Source of the DNA: Candidatus Anaerobiospirillum stercoravium
GTDB lineage: Bacteria > Pseudomonadota > Gammaproteobacteria > Enterobacterales > Succinivibrionaceae
Length of the DNA: 36,775 bases
Assembly: GCA_019113025.1 (NCBI GenBank)
Contig: DXIF01000232.1
Coordinates: forward strand, 1-36,775
Reading direction: 5' to 3'
Shown here: piece by piece, positions 23,935-32,017 of the stretch
Numbering within the stretch: position 1 is the stretch's first letter
How the letters are laid out: each line of letters starts with the position of its first letter
Position numbers and translations under genes: made by a program
The notes under the pieces: generated by a model
The model's database searches: none
What the model was told of the DNA's origin: nothing
Seen by the model: only the letters and a program-made list of their open reading frames with translations

Positions 23935-25635
23935 CTAGCCCGCCTTAGCGCTAGCTGCGACGCTGGCAGCCTGTTCCTTGGCGCTCTTCTCGCTAGCCTT
24001 AGCCTTGACCAGATTGGTCAATACCACCTCTTCGATCGAATTACCCTCGACCTTGGTGATCTCCAGCTTCCACTTGTTAGTCGAGATCACCTCGCCCACC
24101 TCAGGGATGCGCTGCAGGTAATCTAAGATGAAACCGGCGATGGTGTGGTAGGTGTCACTTAAAGGCACCACAAAGCCCGTGATGCGGGTGACGTCCTTTA
24201 AGATGGCGCCGCCTTCAATCCGGAACACGCCCGGACTTAAGCGCACCAGCTCCGGGACATCGCTTTGATCCGGCAGCTCGCCTGCGATTTCCTCCATGAT
24301 ATCGTGCAAGGTGACGATACCCTCGAAGTTGCCGAACTCATCGAAGACGAAGGCGAAATTCTTCTTGCTCTTGCGAAATTCCTCGAGCGCCTTGATCACC
24401 GAGACAGTCTCAGGCAGATAGAGCGGGGTGCGCACCTTGGCCTTGAGGAGCGCGGTCGTAGATAACGGCTGGCCCTGCTCATCGCACGGGAGCTCCTTAT
24501 GCTCCGTCAGCTGGAGCTTAAGGCCGATCAGCTCATCGCGCTTTAAGTAGCCTAGCGGCACTTCGCGCTCTTCGTTGTAAGCGACCAAGCGCGAGGAGCG
24601 ATTGTGACTGATCTCCTCTAAGATCACGTCGATACCATCGGAGATGTCGACCTGATTGCAGTCAGTGCGCGCCGTCATCACCGCTTTAACCGGGAGCGAG
24701 CTTAATTGGAGCACGCGCGAGACCATTTCCTTTTCGGTGTTATCAAACACCTGTGAGCCAGTGCGCGAGACAATGGCCTCTTTTAAGGTCTGGACTTGGT
24801 TTTGGTTCGAGCCCAATAAGCGCAGCACTAAGTTTGCGGCAATCTCGCGGCTTTGGAGCGCGACCTTGCCCGACGGACTACCGAGCTTTAAGGTGTTCTT
24901 GCGGGCAATCTGGTTGAAGATCTCCATCAAGATCGAGAAGCCGATCGCCGCATAGAGATAGCCCTTCGGGACGTGGAAGCCAATGGCCTCGATAATCAGG
25001 CTAAAGCCGATTAACAGGAGGAAGCCCAAGCATAAGATGACCAGCGTCGGATGGTGGCTGACAAACTCGGTGATAAAGCGCGAGGCCAAGGTCATGACCG
25101 ACATGGCGATGATGACCGCGAACATCATGATGAAGACGTGGTCGATCATGCCCACCGCAGTGATGATGGAATCAAGCGAGAACACGGCATCGAGCACCAT
25201 GATCTGCAAGATAACCAGATACATGGCAGAACCGGCGGCCTTGGAGACCGAGAGTTCCTCATCAAAGCCCTCGAGCTTGGAGTGCAGCTCATGGGTGGCC
25301 TTGTACAAGAGGAAGATACCACCGATCATGAGGATGATATCGCGCCCGGTGACGCCCTTAGAGCCGATATAAAAGAGCGGCTCGATCATATTCACAATGA
25401 GCGAGATGCCCGCCAGTAAGAGCAAGCGAATGCCCAGCGCGCCCGCAAGACCAATATAGCGGGCCTTATCGCGCTGCTTTTCGGGTAACTTGGCCGTCAG
25501 AATCGCGATAAAGACCAAGTTATCGATGCCTAAGACAATCTCAATGAGCACCAAGGTCAAAAGGCCGAGCCACGCCGTGGGGTCTGACACCCACGCCATA
25601 TCGAACATTACCTGATGCATCGCTGTGGGATCCAT
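23935..25635 (-). CDS. TerC-family membrane protein with CBS pair and CorC/HlyC domain (YoaE/YegH type)
   Basis: 566 residues. The N-terminal TerC domain (about 1-260) has seven or so membrane helices with VLIEIVLGIDNLVFIAIL and QIMVLDAVFSLDSIITAVG, each carrying the acidic residues typical of the LysE/TerC superfamily. Then come a CBS-domain pair (about 310-470) and a CorC_HlyC domain (about 480-560, with GVFRIEGGAILKDVTRITG). This is the YoaE/YegH architecture of E. coli (518-527 residues), which aligns well. Such proteins are linked to metal-ion handling (TerC relatives to Mn2+ efflux); the exact role is unsettled. Three start codons lie within the first ten codons: Met1 has GGTAAG 4 bases upstream, and Met10 (after CAGGTA) would align better with YoaE. 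Confidence 0.92.
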   Translation of the reverse strand: MDPTAMHQVMFDMAWVSDPTAWLGLLTLVLIEIVLGIDNLVFIAILTAKLPEKQRDKARYIGLAGALGIRLLLLAGISLIVNMIEPLFYIGSKGVTGRDIILMIGGIFLLYKATHELHSKLEGFDEELSVSKAAGSAMYLVILQIMVLDAVFSLDSIITAVGMIDHVFIMMFAVIIAMSVMTLASRFITEFVSHHPTLVILCLGFLLLIGFSLIIEAIGFHVPKGYLYAAIGFSILMEIFNQIARKNTLKLGSPSGKVALQSREIAANLVLRLLGSNQNQVQTLKEAIVSRTGSQVFDNTEKEMVSRVLQLSSLPVKAVMTARTDCNQVDISDGIDVILEEISHNRSSRLVAYNEEREVPLGYLKRDELIGLKLQLTEHKELPCDEQGQPLSTTALLKAKVRTPLYLPETVSVIKALEEFRKSKKNFAFVFDEFGNFEGIVTLHDIMEEIAGELPDQSDVPELVRLSPGVFRIEGGAILKDVTRITGFVVPLSDTYHTIAGFILDYLQRIPEVGEVISTNKWKLEITKVEGNSIEEVVLTNLVKAKASEKSAKEQAASVAASAKAG

Positions 25636-25761
25636 ACGCTTACCTTACATTTGTGCTGGGCACAGCCGCTTGAACCAGTCCTACCAACAAAGCGGTAAGA
25701 ATCTTAGGCTGACACGCCCGGCGCAAGAAACAAAAACAATCCAATCCAAGTTAATACTAAT

Positions 25762-25811
25762 GCCGCCGGGCGGAGCAATGGCCCAAAACCAATGATCCTA
25801 AGCCCGGCGGC
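25762..25811 (-). other. Long-loop inverted repeat between rluB and the TerC-family gene
   Basis: GCCGCCGGGC (25762-25771) and GCCCGGCGGC (25802-25811) form a perfect 10-bp stem around a 30-base loop. On the minus strand it lies about 85 bases after the rluB stop, followed by ATTAGTATT, so it is a possible but poor terminator. Confidence 0.45.
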
Positions 25812-25893
25812 GCCTGCCCCGGCAAGCGGGGCTGCGCTAAGAGCACAAGCAAAGCGCCAATCAAAAGCCCTCAACGCTTGCGTTAACGTGCCC

Positions 25894-27378
25894 TTACTTC
25901 TTAGGGCGACGGCCGTGGCCCTTAAAGCCCGAGCGCCCCGCGCCCTCAGCCTTGCCCTTGCCTGAGTATGACAGTTTAAAGCCATTTGGCTTAGCGCGGC
26001 CATAGCTCTTGCCAACCGGCTGCGTCTTATCCTCGCCGCGGCCCGGACGAGCGGACCCCGGACGCTTGAAGCCCCGCTCTGGGCGCTCTAAACGCTCAGC
26101 GCGCTCGGTGCGCTCTGGACGCGCGCCCTTAACGCGGCGCTTCTTATTTAAGTGGTGGCTAACCTTAAGCGGCGTGGTGGCGTACTCCTCGGGCTTTAAC
26201 GGTGGCAGCTGGGCCTTGGAGCGCAGCTTATTGACCTCGGTTAAGGTCAGCTCGCGGTACTGGCCGGAACTCATCTTAGGGTCAAGATCAAAGCCGGCGT
26301 AGGAGATACGAATCAGGCGGCTCACCTGCAAGCCCACCGCCTCCCACAAACGGCGCACCTCACGGTTGCGGCCCTCGCGCAGCGAGACGTGGAACCAGTG
26401 GTTGCGATTATCACCGCCCCGGTATTCGATTGAGTCAAACTTACCGATGCCATCATCGAGCATGACGCCTGTGCGCAATCGCTCTAACTGCTCTTCGGTG
26501 ACTTCACCGTAGACGCGCACCGCATAGACACGCTCAATACCAAAGCGTGGATGCATCAGGGCATGAGCCAAGTCACCATCAGTGGTAAACAAGAGCAGGC
26601 CCGAGGTGTTAAGGTCCAGACGGCCCACGTTGATCCACTTGCCAATCTCAAGCCGTGGCAAGTGATCAAAGACGGTGGGACGATTGCATGGATCGGATAG
26701 CGACGAGATCTCGCCTTCGGGCTTGTAATACATCAAGCAGCGGTTCTCGAGGCGGCGGCTTTGCGGCGAGTAGACAGTACGGCCGTCGATCTTGACCGTA
26801 ATCTGATCATCGTCGGTGCGAAAGCCCAAGTTGACGATGCGGCCATTAACCTCGACGCGCCCGGCCTCAATCAAGGCCTCTAAGGAGCGTCGCGAGCCGA
26901 CACCGGCGTTGGCAAGTAATTTGTGCAGCTTAACGCCACTGACATGGGGATCAGTAGCCCCAGAAACCGCCGCTTCGACCTTAGCGCGCTCATGGCGCTT
27001 AGCGGCCTCAAGGCGCGCCTTGGTCTTTTGCTCGGCGAGGGCGCGCTCAACGGTATAACCCGGTGGCAGTGCCCCGCCAATCATAGTACGCGCGCGCGCC
27101 CCCTTAGGCGCAGCGCCTTTAGGGCCCTTTGGAGCACCAGGGGCCCCCTTACGAGCAGGAGCCCCCGCGCGGCGCGCGCCGCGCACCGCAGAGGAGGAGG
27201 AAGCGTCACGCCATGCCTTGGCGTCAGCGCGCGCCCCACCCTTATTAAAGGAGCGCGCGTGGCCCTTACCCTCATCGCGCCCTGGGCGGCCGCCGACGGC
27301 GCCCTCTGCGCGTGCCTTAAACGTCTTGCTAGGCTTCTCAGCCTTGCCCCAACGTCCCTTACTTGCCTTGTTCTGCAT
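25894..27378 (-). CDS. rluB: Ribosomal large subunit pseudouridine synthase B, with long basic extensions
   Basis: 494 residues versus 291 in E. coli. The core is standard. An S4 RNA-binding domain (about 149-192) has KLHKLLANAGVGSRRSLEALI. The RsuA/RluB-type synthase domain has the catalytic Asp (about residue 255) in GRLDLNTSGLLLFTTDGDLA, plus LREGRNREVRRLWEAVGL. It modifies 23S rRNA (position 2605 in E. coli). A 145-residue Lys/Arg/Gly/Ala-rich extension precedes the S4 domain, and about 90 basic residues with RPERTERAERLERPER-type repeats follow the core; both look disordered and RNA-binding. The start is the ATG at 27378 (AAGGA about 10 bases upstream); a TTG 24 bases earlier is possible. 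RluB rather than RluE/RsuA is inferred from the core sequence and tail. Confidence 0.92.
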   Translation of the reverse strand: MQNKASKGRWGKAEKPSKTFKARAEGAVGGRPGRDEGKGHARSFNKGGARADAKAWRDASSSSAVRGARRAGAPARKGAPGAPKGPKGAAPKGARARTMIGGALPPGYTVERALAEQKTKARLEAAKRHERAKVEAAVSGATDPHVSGVKLHKLLANAGVGSRRSLEALIEAGRVEVNGRIVNLGFRTDDDQITVKIDGRTVYSPQSRRLENRCLMYYKPEGEISSLSDPCNRPTVFDHLPRLEIGKWINVGRLDLNTSGLLLFTTDGDLAHALMHPRFGIERVYAVRVYGEVTEEQLERLRTGVMLDDGIGKFDSIEYRGGDNRNHWFHVSLREGRNREVRRLWEAVGLQVSRLIRISYAGFDLDPKMSSGQYRELTLTEVNKLRSKAQLPPLKPEEYATTPLKVSHHLNKKRRVKGARPERTERAERLERPERGFKRPGSARPGRGEDKTQPVGKSYGRAKPNGFKLSYSGKGKAEGAGRSGFKGHGRRPKK

Positions 27379-28028
27379 TAACAAGAAATCCTTTTCGGCC
27401 AATGAATTCCAACTTGCGCTGCGGCAACCTCACGGTTGTCTCTGGTCACAACTGACACCTCCAGTCATGGCCAGGCACGCAAGCTCAGCGTAATTCCCAC
27501 AGACAACAAAGAAAACAGCGAAAACAACCAGCCCCAAGCGCACAGCTTAAGGCCAAACCACCCTATCACCCTCCTCCCGCACGAGGCTGGAACCAAACTT
27601 AACCAGCCAAAAAGCAAACCAGCAGCTCCTAGTTTAAGAGCGCCGCACGCGCATCAAGAAAGGAGAGGGGTGAAGATAAGACCTGCGCGGCCCGGGCTAT
27701 TTAGCCTGCGGCAAGCAAGTGCAGCAAGTGCCAGCACGAGCAAGCTCACTTTGGCGCGCCTAAGGTGGTGAAATTCCGCATAGATACGGGAATATAATCG
27801 CAATATCTCATTATGCCATAGCACCCCCACCAAAATGCGCTGCAACCAAAAAATATCAGGTACAATACGAGCTAGCACTGATGACTCAAACGCAAAAAAT
27901 AACTCAAGCGGCGCCCCCTGCACCATAAAGCGCCACGAGCCACGTGACGCTTAGGGACCAAGTGCGCCCACGGTGCTCCGCAACTTTTGCTCAGCGCAGG
28001 CCATAACGGCTGACACAAGGGTTTTCTC
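27379..28028. other. 650-bp divergent region between rluB and zapA
   Basis: Plus-strand -10-like sites TATAAT (27793-27798) and TACAAT (27861-27866) lie before zapA; neither has a good -35. AT content rises at 27770-27900, as expected for a promoter region. No gene and no 6S RNA-like fold were recognised by eye. Confidence 0.45.
27793..27798 (+). promoter_or_regulatory. Candidate -10 element upstream of zapA
   Basis: TATAAT in GGGAATATAATCGC, 231 bases before the zapA ATG. A second -10-like TACAAT follows at 27861. No -35 match, so only tentative. Confidence 0.35.
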
Positions 28029-28325
28029 ATGGACAACGACGAGATCAAGACAGTAACTGTTTCGCTGCTCGGCGAAAGTTTTACACTGCGCTGTCACAAG
28101 AGTCAGGCGGACTCGCTGCAGCGTGCCGTCGGCAAGATCCAAGAGATCACCTCCAAGATCTTACGTGATAACCCGAGCCTGACCCCACAGCAGGCCGCCA
28201 TCATTGCTGCGATCGAGAGCCAAAGCCAGCTGCAGCGCTATCTTGACACCTCAACGCCGTTCCAAGAGCAAGCGATGCAGCTCATCCACCAAATCAAGCG
28301 CAACCTCAACAGCCTCGACTACTAA
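28029..28325 (+). CDS. zapA: Cell division protein ZapA
   Basis: 98 residues. Small FtsZ-ring stabiliser that bundles FtsZ filaments at midcell. The N-terminal beta-alpha globular part (VTVSLLGESFTLRC, then SQADSLQRAVGKIQEI) matches the ZapA family, followed by a C-terminal helix (about 50-95) that would form the tetramer coiled coil. Slightly shorter than E. coli ZapA (109). AAGGG lies about 8-12 bases before the ATG. It is followed after 135 bases by fau, the order zapA-(ssrS)-fau known from Gammaproteobacteria but without room for ssrS. Confidence 0.9.
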   Translation: MDNDEIKTVTVSLLGESFTLRCHKSQADSLQRAVGKIQEITSKILRDNPSLTPQQAAIIAAIESQSQLQRYLDTSTPFQEQAMQLIHQIKRNLNSLDY

Positions 28326-28426
28326 CCACTTCCCCAAGCCCGCCCAGCTGAGCCCGCCCGCAGCGGCGCCCAACTATCTCTCCAATCGTCCCTGCAACCG
28401 TCCCCCACCACGCCCAACGTGCACGC

Positions 28427-28432
28427 TATAAT
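28427..28432 (+). promoter_or_regulatory. Candidate -10 element for fau
   Basis: TATAAT in CACGCTATAATGACG, 29 bases before the fau ATG. The -35 position is C-rich and does not match. Position relative to the start is reasonable. Confidence 0.35.
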
Positions 28433-28460
28433 GACGCCTCTAACCAGTTCGGGGGCCGTC

Positions 28461-29060
28461 ATGGACAAAGAATACAAGGTACGCCGGGCCGCGCAACGCC
28501 AAGCCATTATCACTAAGCGGCGCGCACTCACTTTAGAGCAAGTACAAACGCTCTCAGCGCAAGTACGCGCTCAGGTGCTCGCGCACCCCTTTTTACGCGA
28601 AGCGCGCACCATTGCCTCGTACCTCAGCTTCTCTGGTGAAATCGACACGATTGAGCTCAATCAGGCGCTCAAAGCCCAGCACCATCAAGTAGGGCTGCCC
28701 GTCATCGTGCCCCAAGAGCGCGGCCGCATGGACTTTTACCGCTATGGCAGCTTAGAGGAGCTGGTGCTCAACCAATATAAGATTCGCGAACCGGTGCCCA
28801 GCCCCGAGGCGCTCATCAAGCCCCATGAGCTTGAGGTGATTGTGGTGCCCCTAGTGGGCTTTAACCAATATGGTGATCGCCTGGGCATGGGCGGGGGCTA
28901 CTACGATCGCATGCTCAAGAAGATCAGCGCCAACTGCTTAACGCTGGGCCTTGCCTACGACTTTCAGCGCGATGACAGCATTGAGTGCAAGGCGTGGGAC
29001 ATGCCCTTAGATGAGATCATCACCCCAACCCAGCACTACCGCTTCCATCACAAGTACTAA
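28461..29060 (+). CDS. fau: 5-formyltetrahydrofolate cyclo-ligase
   Basis: 199 residues (E. coli YgfA 182-200). ATP-dependent conversion of 5-formyl-THF to 5,10-methenyl-THF, salvaging a dead-end folate. Family features are the basic N-terminal helix RQAIITKRRALT, SFSGEIDTIEL, the substrate loop VIVPQERGRMDFYRY, KIREP, and the nucleotide-binding PLVGFNQYGDRLGMGGGYYDRML. ATG 28461 has GGGGG 5 bases upstream; the longer frame upstream starts before the candidate -10 and is rejected. The gene shows that folate metabolism operates in this organism, which matters for judging the folP-like gene 4 kb away. Confidence 0.95.
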   Translation: MDKEYKVRRAAQRQAIITKRRALTLEQVQTLSAQVRAQVLAHPFLREARTIASYLSFSGEIDTIELNQALKAQHHQVGLPVIVPQERGRMDFYRYGSLEELVLNQYKIREPVPSPEALIKPHELEVIVVPLVGFNQYGDRLGMGGGYYDRMLKKISANCLTLGLAYDFQRDDSIECKAWDMPLDEIITPTQHYRFHHKY

Positions 29061-29124
29061 CCACCAAGTCCAGCCCCAGCCCGGCAAGCCCAAATACGGC
29101 AAGCCTGAGCCCCCAGAAAGCGCA

Positions 29125-29149
29125 AAAGGAGCCATGGGCTCCTTTCGTT
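29125..29149 (+). terminator. Terminator after fau
   Basis: AAAGGAGCC (29125-29133), loop ATG, GGCTCCTTT (29137-29145). Works on the plus strand and, with its flanking A4, potentially on the minus strand too. Confidence 0.75.
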
Positions 29150-29165
29150 AATGGGCATACTTAGG

Positions 29166-29192
29166 ATAGAAAGAGGCACCCCAAGGGTGCCT
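29166..29192 (-). terminator. Terminator after secG
   Basis: On the minus strand AGGCACCC-TTG-GGGTGCCT (29192-29174) is followed by CTTTC. A second small stem GGGGC-TTAAA-GCCCC (29212-29226) lies directly after the secG stop. Confidence 0.7.
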
Positions 29193-29233
29193 GTTTGCTG
29201 CTATGCCGAGTGGGGCTTAAAGCCCCTAAACTA

Positions 29234-29914
29234 CTATTCAGCGCTGGCGCTGTTCTCGTCAGCGGCGCCGTCTTCAGCAGCGTCAGTCTCAGCGGCTGCA
29301 TCCTCAGAAGCCGCATCAGCAGCAGGCTCGGCATTGTCCTCCGCGGCTGGCTCAGCGGCGGTCTCGTCAGCTACTGCCGCCTCATCAGCGGAGGTCGACT
29401 CATCAGCGGTGGTGGCTTGCTCGGTTACACTCTCATCGCTGCTCGCCTCATCGCCCGCGACGCCATCGGCTTCATCGGTGCTAACTTCAGCTGCGTCAGT
29501 GCTCTCTAAAGCCGGAACATCAGAGGTCGACTCAGCTGGGGTGGTCTCTAAGGTTGGGACCTCAGAGCCGGTCGATAATACTGGAACGTCACTGTCTAAG
29601 CTTGGAACATCCTCGGGAGCCGGGGCCGTTACGACTTGCTCCTCGGCCTCACCGATATTAGTAAAGCCACTGCTCTCATGTGGGGTCTGCTTTTGTAAGT
29701 AACCGATAAAGAGGCACAGACCAAAGAAGACTAAGGCTAAAGTCCAAGTGGAGCGCGTTAAGAAGTTGCCCGAACCTACGGCACCGAACACGGTAGCCGA
29801 AGCGCCCGCACCAAAGGAGGCGCCCATACCGGCACCCTTACCTTGTTGCACTAGGATCAAAGCCACAATGGCAATGGAGACTAACAGCAGTAAAACAATG
29901 ACAATCTCGTACAT
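29234..29914 (-). CDS. secG: Protein translocase subunit SecG with a long acidic tail
   Basis: 226 residues, about twice the E. coli length (110). The first 80 residues are ordinary SecG: MYEIVIVLLLLVSIAIVALI (helix 1), the signature QQGKGAGMGASFGAGASATVFG, then GSGNFLTRSTWTLALVFFGLCLFIGYL (helix 2). After about residue 85 comes a tail of about 140 residues of Ala, Ser, Thr, Pro and about 40 Asp/Glu, without Lys or Arg. SecG assists SecYEG by topology changes during preprotein translocation; the tail would face the periplasm in the usual topology. ATG 29914 matches the usual MYE start, and the TTG 12 bases earlier is rejected. It follows glmM after 243 bases, the conserved folP-glmM-secG order. 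Confidence 0.93.
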   Translation of the reverse strand: MYEIVIVLLLLVSIAIVALILVQQGKGAGMGASFGAGASATVFGAVGSGNFLTRSTWTLALVFFGLCLFIGYLQKQTPHESSGFTNIGEAEEQVVTAPAPEDVPSLDSDVPVLSTGSEVPTLETTPAESTSDVPALESTDAAEVSTDEADGVAGDEASSDESVTEQATTADESTSADEAAVADETAAEPAAEDNAEPAADAASEDAAAETDAAEDGAADENSASAE

Positions 29915-30026
29915 AGCGAAAACCAAAACCCAAGACGGACAATTTTAGCTGTGCAATGATACCTAGCAACGTTCTAATAAGCAAGCCCTGTGCGCTAGGT
30001 CACGTTGTGCGCCTCCATCACGACAA

Positions 30027-30061
30027 AGCCCCGAGGATAGCGCGCTGCCACCCTCAGGGCT
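30027..30061 (-). other. Stem-loop in the glmM-secG gap
   Basis: AGCCCCGAGG (30027-30036) and CCTCAGGGCT (30052-30061), 10-bp stem with one mispair/wobble and a 15-base loop. On the minus strand it is followed by TTTGTCG, so it may be an attenuator between glmM and secG. Confidence 0.45.
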
Positions 30062-30157
30062 CAGTCATAACTTGATCAAAAGTAAGAGCGCGGCGCCCGC
30101 TCTGGGGCACATTGGAGCACAAACCGTGCGGCTAAGCCTAAGGCAAAGCGGCTAAGG

Positions 30158-31513
30158 TTAAGCCTCTTCTGCTTGATGGCGGATGCAATCAGCTAAGCGC
30201 GCGGCATACTGATGGACTACTTCGCGCTCTTGGCCTTCGACCATGACGCGAATCAATGGTTCGGTGCCGCTCTTACGGATCAAGACGCGCCCAGTCTCGC
30301 CCAGCTCAGCCTCGACCGCGCGGATCTCTTGCTGCACCTTTTCGTCGCTGGAAACATCAAAACCGGCGTTAACACGGACGTTAACCAGCTCTTGTGGGAA
30401 CATCTCTAAGTCTGCAACCAGCTCAGTTAAGTTCTTGCCCTGACGCAAGGAAGCCTTTAACACCTGCAAGGCCGAGATGATGCCGTCACCAGTTGAGGTG
30501 TAATCAAGGCAAATAACGTGGCCGCTATTCTCGCCGCCTAAGCGCCACTTGCGCTTTAACAGCTCTTCCATGACGTAGCGATCGCCCACCGCCGAGCGGC
30601 AGAACTCGATGCCCTTACGCTTTAAGGCCAGCTCAAAGCCTAAATTCGACATCAAGGTGCCGACCACGCCCCCGCCCAGGCGCCCGCGCTCTTGGCGGTC
30701 ACAGGCGATGATATAGAGCACGGCATCGCCATCTAAGATATGGCCATGGCGATCCACCATCATGACGCGATCGCCATCGCCATCAAAGGCGATACCTAAA
30801 TCAGCCTTGGAGGCGAGCACGCGCTCAACTAAGGCCTCAGGATGAGTCGAGCCCACGCCATCATTAATATTGATGCCATTAGGTGCGGAGCCAATGCAGG
30901 TGACCTGAGCGCCGAGCTCACGGAACACCAGCGGCGCGACATGATAGGTAGCGCCATGAGCGCAGTCGACGACAAGCGACAAGCCCTCAAGACTGAGCTG
31001 AGTGTCAAAAGTCGACTTGCAGAACTCAACATAGCGGCCCGGCGCATCGTTTTGGCGGAAGGCACGGCCAAAGAGCGACGGCTCGGCGCAAGAGATCTCA
31101 TGATCGAGCGCTTCCTCGATCGCAAGCTCTACCTCGTCGGGCAGCTTAGTACCCTCGCGCGAAAAGAACTTGATGCCGTTGTCGTAATACGGATTGTGCG
31201 AGGCCGAGATGACCACACCTAAGTCGGCGCGGAAGGCCTTAGTCAGGTAAGACACCGCCGGGGTCGGCATCGGGCCGAGCAGCACCGTCGAGACGCCCGC
31301 GGCGCTAAAGCCGGCCTCTAAGGCAGCCTCGAGCATATAGCCCGACAAGCGGGTATCTTTGCCGATGATGACGCGGCCTTGGTCATGTTTGAGCAGAACC
31401 TTACCTGCGGCCATACCAAGGCGCATTACAAAATCAGGGGAGATTGGAAACTGACCGACGCGGCCACGCACGCCGTCCGTACCAAAATACTTGCGCTTAA
31501 TCGAAGCTGTCAT
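30158..31513 (-). CDS. glmM: Phosphoglucosamine mutase
   Basis: 451 residues (E. coli 445). Interconverts glucosamine-6-phosphate and glucosamine-1-phosphate on the way to UDP-GlcNAc for peptidoglycan and LPS. The N-terminal [10 protein letters not shown], the phosphoserine loop ISASHNP (Ser105), the Mg-binding DGDGDR (about 243), the substrate loop GGENSGH and the phosphate-binding [15 protein letters not shown] are all intact. AAGG lies about 7 bases before the ATG. Its upstream neighbour is the folP-like gene, 504 bases away. Confidence 0.97.
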   Translation of the reverse strand: MTASIKRKYFGTDGVRGRVGQFPISPDFVMRLGMAAGKVLLKHDQGRVIIGKDTRLSGYMLEAALEAGFSAAGVSTVLLGPMPTPAVSYLTKAFRADLGVVISASHNPYYDNGIKFFSREGTKLPDEVELAIEEALDHEISCAEPSLFGRAFRQNDAPGRYVEFCKSTFDTQLSLEGLSLVVDCAHGATYHVAPLVFRELGAQVTCIGSAPNGININDGVGSTHPEALVERVLASKADLGIAFDGDGDRVMMVDRHGHILDGDAVLYIIACDRQERGRLGGGVVGTLMSNLGFELALKRKGIEFCRSAVGDRYVMEELLKRKWRLGGENSGHVICLDYTSTGDGIISALQVLKASLRQGKNLTELVADLEMFPQELVNVRVNAGFDVSSDEKVQQEIRAVEAELGETGRVLIRKSGTEPLIRVMVEGQEREVVHQYAARLADCIRHQAEEA

Positions 31514-32017
31514 ACCACACCTTTACACACGCAGCCGCCACCAACAACCAAACTAGGCAATCAGCAAAAAAGCCCAAAAGCCTAAAAGCCACCGCGGCCA
31601 CGCCTCAAAAACGTGCCCTGATTGTACACCAGCCCGCCAAGCTACCTCAGTCCCGCGCCCCAAAACAGCCCGCCCCGACGCCCGTGCCCGCGCCCACCGC
31701 GGCCGACCACGCCCAGCTCAGCTCAGCTCAAATCAGAGCAGAGCAGAGCAGAGCAGCGCAGCGCAGGCAGCGCAACCGCAATCACCTGCAAACAGGCGCG
31801 CTCAAACAGCAGAACCGATCACTCTGCGCCGACCTCAACCCGCAGCCCGGCTATCTCGCCCCAGCTGCTGCGCTCGGCGCGCGCAGATAATAGCGTCCCC
31901 CAGCGGTACCGGGAACCGCGGGTTCCAAGAACTTAGCACTTAGCGGCGCCGCGCCCTTCCAGGCACGTCAGAGCCAAAGCACTCAGTATGGCCTGCCAGG
32001 CGACTGTCCCCTTCGCT
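31514..32017. other. 504-bp folP-like/glmM spacer
   Basis: Contains the 5-bp repeat tract (31716-31774) and a GGAACC-GCG-GGTTCC hairpin (31912-31926) near the end of the folP-like gene, without a U-run on the minus strand. No gene seen. Confidence 0.5.
31716..31774. repeat. 5-bp tandem repeat tract
   Basis: Pentamers GCTCA (x3), AATCA, GAGCA (x4) and GCGCA (x2), then an interrupted GGCAGCGCA, all in the same 5-base register. Confidence 0.8.

Noticed and set aside
29151-29702. 183-codon plus-strand Ser/Ala-rich frame opposite secG
   Set aside because: It is the antisense shadow of the low-complexity acidic tail of SecG.
31379-31936. Small plus-strand frames over the glmM start and the pentamer repeat
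   Set aside because: Low-complexity translation of the repeat, no ribosome-binding sites, antisense to glmM in part.
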